Translations under genes and position numbers: made by a program
Shown here: piece by piece, positions 26,882 through 33,991 of the stretch
How positions within the stretch are numbered: position 1 is the stretch's first letter
Layout: each line of letters starts with the position of its first letter
DNA from: Ignatzschineria sp.
Lineage (GTDB): Bacteria; Pseudomonadota; Gammaproteobacteria; Cardiobacteriales; Wohlfahrtiimonadaceae
Direction of reading: 5' to 3'
Assembly (NCBI GenBank): GCA_030150405.1
Contig: JASLFU010000037.1
Span: 4,482-68,481, forward strand
DNA length: 64,000 bases
Notes under the pieces: generated by a model
Told to the model about the DNA's origin: nothing
Databases searched by the model: none
The model's input: the letters and a program-made list of their open reading frames with translations, nothing else

Positions 26882-29080
26882 ATGTCAAAATTCTATATCA
26901 CCTGTGCCCGGGGTCTTGCCCCTTATGTTGTCTCTGAGCTTGCCGAGCTTGGGCTTGAATCGAAAGAGGAGGGGACGGGCGTCACCTTTGAAGGTTCGAT
27001 GAAAGATGCCTATAACGCTTGTCTTTGGGTGCGTTGCGGCTCGCGGGTGTTATTAGAGCTCCGTTCGGGGGAGTTTAAAAATTTAGATGATCTTTATAAT
27101 CAGCTTTCGCTCTTTCCTTGGTCCTCCCATATGAAGGAGAGCGATACCTTTGCGACCAAAGTTACAACGCGGCGTGCACCTAAAATCCACACACACTTTG
27201 CCGCACTGCGAGTAAAAGATGCCATTGTGGATTATTTTAATGATTTGATGGGTACTCGCCCCGATGTGGATACGGAAAACCCTCATCACCGTTTCTATGT
27301 GCATATTTTTGAAGATAAATTTACTCTCTATCTCGATCTGAGCGGTGAGCCGCTCCATAAGCGGGGCTTTAGAACAGAACAGGGCGTAGCCCCTATTAAA
27401 GAGAATCTTGCCGCAGCACTTCTCTACCGTTCCGATTGGCCAGCAAAGGCGAAGGAGCAGCAAAACTTTATCGATCCCCTTTGTGGTGCAGGAACGATTC
27501 TGATTGAGGCAGCTCTTATGGCACGGGATATTGCGCCAGGACTCTATCGGAATAATTTCGGTTTTATGAATTGGCGTCAATTTAAACAGGTAGAGTGGGA
27601 TGAGTGCCTTTTTGAAGCAAAGCGCCGTGCATTTGAGGGGGAGGAGCGCTATCAGGGTAAACTCTATGGTGTTGAGCGTAGCGCCATGATGATCGGCATT
27701 ACTAAAGCAAACGCTGACCGTGCGCGCGTGCTTAAAAATATGGAATTCCACCACATGCCCTTTCAAGATTATAAGCGCCCAGAGGGGCTTGGTAAGGGGC
27801 TTATTGTGACAAATCCCCCTTATGGAGAGCGATTAGGGGAGAAGAGCCAACTTATCAATACCTATATGGATCTTGGGGATTGGATGCGAAATTATGAGGG
27901 ATTTGAGGCGGGAGTGATCACTTCGGATCTTGAGCTTGGCCGCGTCATGGGGATTCGTGCGAAAAAGTTAAATAAATTTTTTAATGGTTCGCTCGATTGT
28001 ACCTATCTGCAGTTTGAATTGGATCCTGAATATTTTGTTGATCGGGAAAAGGCTGATGATAATGATCGCCGTATGGCGAGAGAGGAGCTGATGGCCGATG
28101 GGGGCGAAGATTTTATGAATCGCCTGACAAAAAACTATCGCCATTTAGAACGCTGGGCTCGAAGACAAAATATTGAGGCGTATCGTGTATATGATGCCGA
28201 TATCCCTGAGTTTAATGTGGCGATCGATCTCTATCTCGATGAGGTGGTGATCTATGAATATGCTCCGCCGCGTACCATCTCAAAATCGGTGGCGGAAAAA
28301 CGTTTTGAGAAAGTAGTGCAGATTGTGCCCCTTGTATTTGAAGATGTGCGTTTGGAGAATATTCATATTAAACGTCGGGAGCGGCAGCGGGGGCAAGAGC
28401 AGTATGAGCGGCAGAGTGACGAGGTGGGAGAGTTTTTAGAGATCCAAGAGGGTAACGTTAAACTGCGGGTAAATTTAACGGATTATCTCGATACGGGGCT
28501 CTTTTTAGATCACCGAGAGGTGCGTTTTAAAATTGGCCGAGATGCTCGGAGAAAACGTTTTCTTAATCTTTTTGCCTATACGGGGAGCGCTACCGTTCAC
28601 GCGGCAAGTGGCGGAGCGTCAACTACGCTTTCTGTGGATCTTTCCCGCAATTATTTGCGCTGGGCAGAGCGTAATATGCGCTTAAATGGGCATCGCAAAG
28701 GGCATGAGTTTGTACAGGCAGATGTCTTTGAGTGGCTTGATAATCATATTGAAAAGATGCGTCAAAAACCGTTGCTTAAGCGAAGTGAAGATAAGTTCGA
28801 CCTGATCTTTATGGATCCTCCTACTTTTTCCAACTCTAAGCAGATGGAGGGAGTGCTCGATATTCAGCGGGATCACAAGCATCTTATTACGCAAGCAATG
28901 CGTATTTTAGATCGGGGCGGGGAGCTTATTTTCTCCACCAATTTACGGGGTTTTAAAATGGATCCTGATTTAGAGAAGGATTATGCAATTAATGATATTT
29001 CTCGGGCGACTCTGCCAGAGGATTTTAAGCGGAATCCCCGTATTCGCCAATGTTTCATTATCAAGCAGCGTATCGATTAA
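26882..29080 (+). CDS. rlmL: bifunctional 23S rRNA methyltransferase RlmKL (m2G2445 and m7G2069)
   Basis: This fused enzyme modifies two guanosines of 23S rRNA in the peptidyl-transferase region: the N-terminal half (RlmL) makes m2G2445 and the C-terminal half (RlmK) makes m7G2069. The order is a THUMP domain (about residues 45-155), a first methyltransferase with FIDPLCGAGTILIEAA and the catalytic TNPPYGERLG, and a second Rossmann methyltransferase (from about 500) with FLNLFAYTGSATVHAA and DPPTFSNSK. The 732-aa length and fusion are the gammaproteobacterial form. The ribosome site is weak. It is followed by an H-NS-like gene on the same strand. Confidence 0.96.
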   Translation: MSKFYITCARGLAPYVVSELAELGLESKEEGTGVTFEGSMKDAYNACLWVRCGSRVLLELRSGEFKNLDDLYNQLSLFPWSSHMKESDTFATKVTTRRAPKIHTHFAALRVKDAIVDYFNDLMGTRPDVDTENPHHRFYVHIFEDKFTLYLDLSGEPLHKRGFRTEQGVAPIKENLAAALLYRSDWPAKAKEQQNFIDPLCGAGTILIEAALMARDIAPGLYRNNFGFMNWRQFKQVEWDECLFEAKRRAFEGEERYQGKLYGVERSAMMIGITKANADRARVLKNMEFHHMPFQDYKRPEGLGKGLIVTNPPYGERLGEKSQLINTYMDLGDWMRNYEGFEAGVITSDLELGRVMGIRAKKLNKFFNGSLDCTYLQFELDPEYFVDREKADDNDRRMAREELMADGGEDFMNRLTKNYRHLERWARRQNIEAYRVYDADIPEFNVAIDLYLDEVVIYEYAPPRTISKSVAEKRFEKVVQIVPLVFEDVRLENIHIKRRERQRGQEQYERQSDEVGEFLEIQEGNVKLRVNLTDYLDTGLFLDHREVRFKIGRDARRKRFLNLFAYTGSATVHAASGGASTTLSVDLSRNYLRWAERNMRLNGHRKGHEFVQADVFEWLDNHIEKMRQKPLLKRSEDKFDLIFMDPPTFSNSKQMEGVLDIQRDHKHLITQAMRILDRGGELIFSTNLRGFKMDPDLEKDYAINDISRATLPEDFKRNPRIRQCFIIKQRID

Positions 29081-29157
29081 TTATCTACAGATTAATTATT
29101 ATTAATCATATTGCCTAAAATAGAAGAGTGTGGCATTAATAAGACTCGATACGAAAT

Positions 29158-29169
29158 GATAATGATAAT
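29158..29169 (+). promoter_or_regulatory. GATAAT direct repeat, Fur-box-like, before the H-NS-like gene
   Basis: GATAATGATAAT matches the first two hexamers of the three-hexamer Fur consensus (GATAATGATAAT then CATTATC); the third hexamer is a poor match. It sits 18-29 bp before the ATG, between a weak TTGCCT / ATTAAT promoter (29111-29140) and the ribosome site. Confidence 0.25.
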
Positions 29170-29186
29170 AAATGAGGAGACTTAGG

Positions 29187-29522
29187 ATGAGTAATCAGCT
29201 AGATTTTAAGCACCTGAGTATCGATGAGCTCGAAGAGCTGATTGTCTCTGCTAGCCAAGAGATTGAAGCACGCAGACAGATAGAAGCTGAGCAGATTCGG
29301 AAAAAGATCGAAAAGCTCTTAGATAATTCGGGGCTTTCGCTCAATGAGGTGTTTAAAGAGAAAAATAGTCGCAAAGGGCGCAAAGTCCCGATGAAATATG
29401 CAAATCCAGATAATCCCGAGCAGCAGTGGAGTGGACGCGGCAAGATGCCTGTATGGATGCGGGAAAAGGTTGAAGCAGGGGCAGATCGAGAATCGTTTTT
29501 AATTGATAAAGAGAACGAATAA
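29187..29522 (+). CDS. H-NS family histone-like protein
   Basis: This is a nucleoid protein expected to bind AT-rich, often foreign, DNA and silence transcription. It has 111 aa: an N-terminal coiled-coil oligomerisation part (about residues 10-50, Glu/Lys-rich), a linker with KNSRKGRKVP, and the C-terminal DNA-binding domain KYANPDNPEQQWSGRGKMPVWM, where the WSGRGKMP loop is the DNA-minor-groove motif. The form resembles the shorter H-NS proteins of betaproteobacteria. The start at 29187 is set by GAGGAG seven bases upstream. A terminator follows 75 bp later. Confidence 0.9.
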   Translation: MSNQLDFKHLSIDELEELIVSASQEIEARRQIEAEQIRKKIEKLLDNSGLSLNEVFKEKNSRKGRKVPMKYANPDNPEQQWSGRGKMPVWMREKVEAGADRESFLIDKENE

Positions 29523-29597
29523 TCTTTTGTAAAAAACGAGCAGATAAGTTTGGGGTAAACTTTTAGGTGCGATTAAACCTTAAAGTTGGCAAATTAC

Positions 29598-29618
29598 CGA
29601 GCTTCAGGCTCGTTTTTT
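29598..29618 (+). terminator. terminator of the H-NS-like gene
   Basis: CGAGC (29598-29602) and GCTCG (29608-29612) with a TTCAG loop, followed by six T residues. Confidence 0.7.
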
Positions 29619-29714
29619 GTATCTAAAAGAAAATATTTGCAGAGAGCCCCCTGAAAGAGGGGACAAGATTCTTTACGGTAGTGACCGTTTACACAGTAGT
29701 GACGTTTGCGCAGC

Positions 29715-30545
29715 TTACGGAGCATCAAAAAGAGTTTTTTGAATGGGGATTTTTATCTCACTCAGTTTCTCTCCATTAAAGAGCAGGGCAGGAAGCTCCC
29801 GAGGAAATTTGGAATTCATTTCTTGGGGATGGCTCTTAAGCTCAGGAAGATAGAGTGCAAAGGCGTGTGGAATCTCTTCTAGCGAGAGGGTGGAGAGATA
29901 GAGCGCCCCATTTTTTAGCTCTCCAATAACTCTATTGCAAGATGGAGCAAAAGCTAAAGAGCTCAGTCCCGAGAGCCCTCGACCATCGGCTTTAAGATAA
30001 GCCTCCTTTCCCGACCAGAGCCAAAAGAAGCGCTCCATCTCTTTAAAATTTAAGGGAGAGTTTAAGAGCGATTCATCAAGTTTAGAGGGGGATCTCTCTT
30101 CTACGGTGGGGTTTAAACTTAAAATCCATGCGATCTCTTCTTCGGTGAAGGTGCGCTTTAAAAGCCCCGCAAAATTGCGCCGCTTGCAGATCGCTTCAAG
30201 ATCTATCCCTACGGCAGGGGGCGACTTGGGGGCGATATTCTTTTGGGCAATTACAAGGGCGATCCAATCCCTACTGTGGGTGAGATTAAATCCTAAAGAG
30301 CTCTCTGGAATAAAAGGTTTATTGTGCGCCCCGATTCTAATCTCGGCATCAGGGTGCTGAAAGAGCTCTTCCAATATGTAAGCGAGTAGTGCTCGGCCTA
30401 ACAGAAAGGAGTTTTGCCGTGAAGGCGCTCCAAAATTACGGCAATATTGGGGATAGAGCCTTTTTGCCCACTTTAGGGTGATTTTGTTAATTGGCGCTAA
30501 AACAAGACGAAAATTGAGCGAATGAGCGGGGGCTAGAGTTGGCAT
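29715..30545 (-). CDS. 4'-phosphopantetheinyl transferase, Sfp-like
   Basis: This enzyme would add the phosphopantetheine arm of CoA to carrier-protein domains. The 276-aa chain has the PPTase superfamily motifs: FNLTHSRDW (residues 86-94), GIDLE (113-117, metal ligands D115 and E117) and WSGKEAYLKADGRGL (177-191 with K180, E181, K185). The double-length layout with an N-terminal half resembles the Sfp/AcpT-type rather than the short AcpS. The start lies inside the end of the upstream adenosyltransferase gene (13-bp overlap) with GGGAG before it, so translation is coupled. No NRPS or PKS gene lies in the window; its target is unknown. Confidence 0.82.
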   Translation of the reverse strand: MPTLAPAHSLNFRLVLAPINKITLKWAKRLYPQYCRNFGAPSRQNSFLLGRALLAYILEELFQHPDAEIRIGAHNKPFIPESSLGFNLTHSRDWIALVIAQKNIAPKSPPAVGIDLEAICKRRNFAGLLKRTFTEEEIAWILSLNPTVEERSPSKLDESLLNSPLNFKEMERFFWLWSGKEAYLKADGRGLSGLSSLAFAPSCNRVIGELKNGALYLSTLSLEEIPHAFALYLPELKSHPQEMNSKFPRELPALLFNGEKLSEIKIPIQKTLFDAP

Positions 30546-31150
30546 GATCTCTCCCAGAGTCGTTCATTGGTGTTGCTCAGTTTTGCGAGCCTTCGGGCGA
30601 CAATAAAGAAGTAATCGGACAGGCGATTTAAAAAGCGTAAAGTTGTGGGGTTGAGCGCTTCTTCTCTCTCTAATCTCCAGAGCGTGCGTTCTACTTTGCG
30701 GGTAAAGGCGCGTAAAAGATGGCATTGTGCCACCACCTTCGTTCCCCCAGGGAGAATAAACTCCTTTAAAGGGGGAAGCGACTCATTATAATTCTCAATG
30801 AGCGATTCAATTCTCTTTAGAGATTCTGCTGAGATCAGGCTTATCTCCGGCATGGCTAATTCTCCCCCTATATTAAAGAGAAGATGTTGCAGCGCAATCC
30901 ATTCGTGGCGAATTTTTTGCATCTTTTCCTGCTCGTTAGGCTGATCATTTAAGCGGGCAATCTCATCATCAAGAGAGGTTATCGCCACTCCGAGAAGAGC
31001 ATTAAGTTCATCCACGAGCCCTATCGCTTCAATGCGGGGATGATCTTTAGGGAGTGCTCTTTTTCCTTGAATTTGAGTCATGCCTTTATCCCCAAGCTTA
31101 GTCACAATTTTTGAGAGCCGATGGCCACGGCGGGAACTCTTTTGGGTCAT
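30533..31150 (-). CDS. cob(I)yrinic acid a,c-diamide adenosyltransferase, PduO type
   Basis: The enzyme transfers the 5'-deoxyadenosyl group of ATP to cob(I)alamin to give coenzyme B12. The N-terminal motif TKLGDKGMTQIQGKR (residues about 17-32) is the PduO ATP-binding loop, followed by RIEAIGLVDELNALLG, and the C-terminal part includes CHLLRAFTRKVERTLWRL and LRFLNRLSDYFF. The 205-aa length is typical of the family. It lies between ubiA (26 bp gap) and the PPTase gene (13 bp overlap). It suggests use of imported cobalamin, since no cob biosynthesis gene is nearby. Confidence 0.9.
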   Translation of the reverse strand: MTQKSSRRGHRLSKIVTKLGDKGMTQIQGKRALPKDHPRIEAIGLVDELNALLGVAITSLDDEIARLNDQPNEQEKMQKIRHEWIALQHLLFNIGGELAMPEISLISAESLKRIESLIENYNESLPPLKEFILPGGTKVVAQCHLLRAFTRKVERTLWRLEREEALNPTTLRFLNRLSDYFFIVARRLAKLSNTNERLWERSCQL

Positions 31151-31176
31151 ATCTGTTTTATCTTTAGTTATGGGGA

Positions 31177-32046
31177 TTAGAGATAATTAAGAAAGAGCCC
31201 TAAAAAGAGCGTTAATCCTACCCAGTTATTGTGTAAGAAGGCCTCAAAACAACGCTGGCGATCGTGATCTTTAATCATGGTGATCTGATAGCTAAAGAGC
31301 CCTGCGGTAATGAATACTGCGAGTAGAAAATAGGGCGTTAACTGTAGAGAGAGGGCGATTCCAAGGAGAATAAGCACCATCACTATCTGTAGGCCAGCGA
31401 TAATGTAGTAATCCCGCTTGCCTAAGAGTGCTTCAAAGAGAAGGGCTGAGGATTTTACATTGATCTTTTTATCATCTTCCCGATCGCTCATGGCATATTG
31501 AGTATCGTAAATTAAGGTCCAGAGAACATTTGCAAGCATGAGCCAAATCGCGACCATCGGCACACTGCCCTGAACCTCCATAAACGCCATCGGGATTCCA
31601 AAGGCAAAAGCAACGCCTAAATGGGCCTGCGGCAGGGAGTGAAAGCGCTTCATAAAGGGGTAAGAGAGCGCAATCAGTAGGGCAGGAATCGCTAATAAAA
31701 TCGTTTTAAAGGAGAGAAAGAGCGCTAAAATAGCGGCAATCACCACAAGTAGAATAAGAAGAGCGGTCGCCTCTTTTAAAGTGACTTTCCCTGAAGTTAA
31801 GGGGCGCTCTTTGGTGCGCTCGACATGTTTATCGAAATCTCGATCGGCAATATCGTTAATTACACATCCTGCTGAGCGCATTACAAAGACTCCGAGCATA
31901 AAGATAATAAGTAATCCCGGTGTCGGTGCGCCTTCTGTTGCGATCCAGATCCCCCAAAGAGTAGGCCAGAGTAGGAGGTAAGAGCCGATCGGACGCTCTA
32001 CTCGCATAAGCTGAAGATAGTAGGGGATATTTTTAATTTTTAACAT
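31177..32046 (-). CDS. ubiA: 4-hydroxybenzoate octaprenyltransferase
   Basis: This membrane prenyltransferase attaches the polyprenyl chain to 4-hydroxybenzoate in ubiquinone synthesis. The two Asp-rich metal sites are visible: NDIADRDFD (residues 64-72) and YDTQYAMSDREDD (about 184-196). Eight to nine hydrophobic helices follow the family plan. I chose ATG at 32046, giving 289 aa as in E. coli UbiA; the longer frame to 32109 adds 21 residues and lacks a ribosome site. It is first in a three-gene leftward operon. No ubiC lies beside it. Confidence 0.92.
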   Translation of the reverse strand: MLKIKNIPYYLQLMRVERPIGSYLLLWPTLWGIWIATEGAPTPGLLIIFMLGVFVMRSAGCVINDIADRDFDKHVERTKERPLTSGKVTLKEATALLILLVVIAAILALFLSFKTILLAIPALLIALSYPFMKRFHSLPQAHLGVAFAFGIPMAFMEVQGSVPMVAIWLMLANVLWTLIYDTQYAMSDREDDKKINVKSSALLFEALLGKRDYYIIAGLQIVMVLILLGIALSLQLTPYFLLAVFITAGLFSYQITMIKDHDRQRCFEAFLHNNWVGLTLFLGLFLNYL

Positions 32047-32194
32047 ATGGTAGAATTTCCGCTTTAAACGTGAAGGATAGGAACTTAAGGCGTTGAAAAT
32101 CAAGCTCATATAAAAAAATTTTATGGCTCGATTGAATTTTTAAAATCGCCTTTTATGTCGTATTCTACTAAATTTAGACTGTATAAAGAAAACA

Positions 32195-32350
32195 GCAAAG
32201 CTTTGGAAGTTAGGATTTAGTGAAGAATCAATCGCTTAGCTAAATTGGAGAAGGATCTCCCGTGCGGCAGACAGGTAGGATGTTTTTTTGATGGATGTTA
32301 TCTGGCGGTACGCCCATCAAACTACAGGGATGTAGCTTTATACCCTACTT
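32195..32350 (+). ncRNA. candidate CsrB/RsmY-like CsrA-binding small RNA
   Basis: Seven GGA trinucleotides occur within 126 nt (at 32205, 32213, 32247, 32253, 32278, 32293, 32328), several in hairpin loops. GGAG-AAGGAT-CTCC (32247-32260) puts AGGA in a loop, and CTACA-GGGA-TGTAG (32322-32335) contains UACAGGGAUGU, which fits the published CsrA SELEX consensus RUACARGGAUGU. Longer pairings, GGTAGG with CCTAC and TTTGATG with CATCAAA, surround a GGCG-GTA-CGCC hairpin. A TATAAA hexamer at 32182-32187 may be the -10. No clear terminator follows, which is the main weakness. Confidence 0.4.
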
Positions 32351-32599
32351 ATGTATCACGACTCCCCCTCACGCTGCAATGAATATTTTTAATTTCATTT
32401 CGGATTAATCTTTATCCCATTCATTCATCAGCAGAAATTTTTAAATCCTTCTTAAGTTAAGAGTGAACTTTTTAGTTTTTTGAAAGTTATTGAAAAATAA
32501 TCATAAATCTTTAAGTTCACAGAGATAAATCCTTTTTTAGTGGCGCTAGCCTAAAAATTACAGGCGTTATTTTTTACCTCATTTCTCTTGCAAGAGTAG

Positions 32600-32717
32600 A
32601 TGATAGACACTTTAGAGGAGGATCCCGATTAACAAGAGGGCTTTTAAAGGGGGAGAGTGTTCAAATCGGGCTCAGCCAACTCAACTGCAGGATGCAAGAG
32701 GTTGGCTGAGCTTTTTT
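32600..32717 (+). ncRNA. candidate structured RNA ending in an intrinsic terminator, with CAGGATG loop
   Basis: The 3' end is a strong terminator: GCTCAGCCAAC (32670-32680) pairs perfectly with GTTGGCTGAGC (32701-32711), followed by six T residues. The 20-nt loop contains TGCA-GGA-TGCA (32686-32696), which presents CAGGAUG, the CsrB repeat consensus. Further 5', CCCGATT (32624-32630) pairs with AATCGGG (32664-32670), and GGAGGA lies at 32617-32622. It ends 66 bp before the next gene, so it is either a separate small RNA or the tail of the candidate upstream. Confidence 0.45.
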
Positions 32718-32783
32718 ATGGCCTTCCCCTTTCCATGATAAAATAGCCCCTCCATCTCTGGCCGTTTTAAGGATTGATAATCG

Positions 32784-33857
32784 ATGATGATCGACACCGC
32801 ACATTTAGAGTTTCCCGCTTCTTACAAGCCCTTTACTATTAGCGCTGCTACTCTTGCACGATGGGCAATGAGTTGTCACTATCCCTTAATGGGTGAGAAG
32901 ATCCTCTTTGGAATTCGAGGAGCGACACTACTGCATTCCGATACAAAAACCGAGGTGGACAAAAACGTGCCGGAAGAGGGGATCCGTTTTCAGGAGAATG
33001 AGGGTGAGGCGTATGGCGTTTGGGGGAATCGTTTTACCTTACGAGAGGTTGTGCCTGATGGGGAGCATTTCTGTTGTCTTTTAGGGGTATGGGATCGAAA
33101 AAAAGGGAAGATTGCGCTCTTTCCCGCTTCTACTGTGCCCCATAAGATGTGGCAACAAAAACAGATTGAGAACCCAGAGAAACAGATTGCTAATCTCTTA
33201 GGTCCGGGGGCTTATCGTTATATTGTAGGTGCCCATGAGCCTGAAGGGGAGGGGCGAGCTTTTGAAGAGGGAGCTTTTCGTCTAAGCCGTTTACAACCGG
33301 TAGTTGCTTGGCGCTTTTATGAGGCGAATCACCAGTTTTCGGCCGATAAAGCAACGGCAACCCTCTCTGTGGTGAATGATCATATTCATAGCGCGCAATC
33401 GACCTCAAGACCAACGGGAATCAGTTTTTCATCTGCCGGTTGTCAGGTGATTGAAGGGGATCATCTACCGCCTAATGCGCCCACAGGATTTTATCAACGC
33501 TTTCGCCAATTTGCAGGGCAATCCTTTATGCCGAGCGAATTTGAAATTGGTTTTCCTTATCAATATCTCTTAACTTCTAGTCGCCATTTAGAGGCGATTA
33601 CTCAAGGGATTGAGCCGCTCCGTCTACTCCAAGGCTCCCGGGGGATGTTAGTGCGTTCTCTGCAGGAGGCTTTAATGGCTCGAGGATTCCTCGATGAAAA
33701 TCTGATCGACAAAGGCGATTTTAACGGGGCTACAGCCTTTGCGCTCTACCGTTATCAGCAGGCAGAGAATTTGCGGGCAGATGGTATTGCTACAGAAAAC
33801 CTACTTAAAAGGCTGGGCATCAGCTCCTTTGGAAGCATTATGGATAGCATCAGGTAG
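32784..33857 (+). CDS. peptidoglycan-binding-domain protein with a YkuD-like His/Cys signature
   Basis: The C-terminal part (residues about 278-345) fits the PG_binding_1 fold: GSRGMLVRSLQEALMARGFL then GDFNGATAFALYRYQQ and LRADGIATENLLKRLG. The middle holds H200-x-H202 and S217-A-G-C220 (ISFSSAGCQVIEG), a spacing like the His and Cys of L,D-transpeptidases, but I cannot confirm that fold. There is no signal peptide, so export, if any, would be non-classical or phage-like. The gene is alone between the RNA candidates and the SulP gene, with a terminator after it. Function is unknown; cell wall binding is the best-supported role. Confidence 0.6.
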   Translation: MMIDTAHLEFPASYKPFTISAATLARWAMSCHYPLMGEKILFGIRGATLLHSDTKTEVDKNVPEEGIRFQENEGEAYGVWGNRFTLREVVPDGEHFCCLLGVWDRKKGKIALFPASTVPHKMWQQKQIENPEKQIANLLGPGAYRYIVGAHEPEGEGRAFEEGAFRLSRLQPVVAWRFYEANHQFSADKATATLSVVNDHIHSAQSTSRPTGISFSSAGCQVIEGDHLPPNAPTGFYQRFRQFAGQSFMPSEFEIGFPYQYLLTSSRHLEAITQGIEPLRLLQGSRGMLVRSLQEALMARGFLDENLIDKGDFNGATAFALYRYQQAENLRADGIATENLLKRLGISSFGSIMDSIR

Positions 33858-33897
33858 TTTAAAACCCTTAATGTCAGCATTTGATTGTGAGAGGAAG

Positions 33898-33922
33898 AGC
33901 GCGTCTAAAACGCGCTTTTTTG
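33898..33922 (+). terminator. terminator of the PG-binding gene
   Basis: AGCGCGT (33898-33904) and ACGCGCT (33910-33916) with a CTAAA loop, followed by five or more T residues. Confidence 0.8.
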
Positions 33923-33991
33923 ATTTCTGGTAATCTAAAAAGAGTCACACTTAAAAGACCAAAATTAATCTTCACGCGATGAGAGGAGCAG

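Larger units (their letters stand above)
32047..32783. other. 737-bp gap with two structured GGA-rich RNA candidates
   Basis: No protein gene was found. The gap holds the leftward ubiA promoter, two structured rightward RNA candidates (listed separately at 32195-32350 and 32600-32717), and a possible promoter for the downstream gene. An AT-rich stretch of about 250 bp lies between the two candidates. Confidence 0.6.

Noticed and set aside
27083..27766. Antisense ORF of 227 codons inside rlmKL
   Set aside because: It lies fully opposite a well-conserved gene, shows no family pattern and has no ribosome site; it is a shadow of the coding bias on the other strand.
32195..32350. 6S RNA, 4.5S RNA, tmRNA or RNase P RNA
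   Set aside because: Their conserved sequences were not found here; the GGA pattern fits CsrA binding better.
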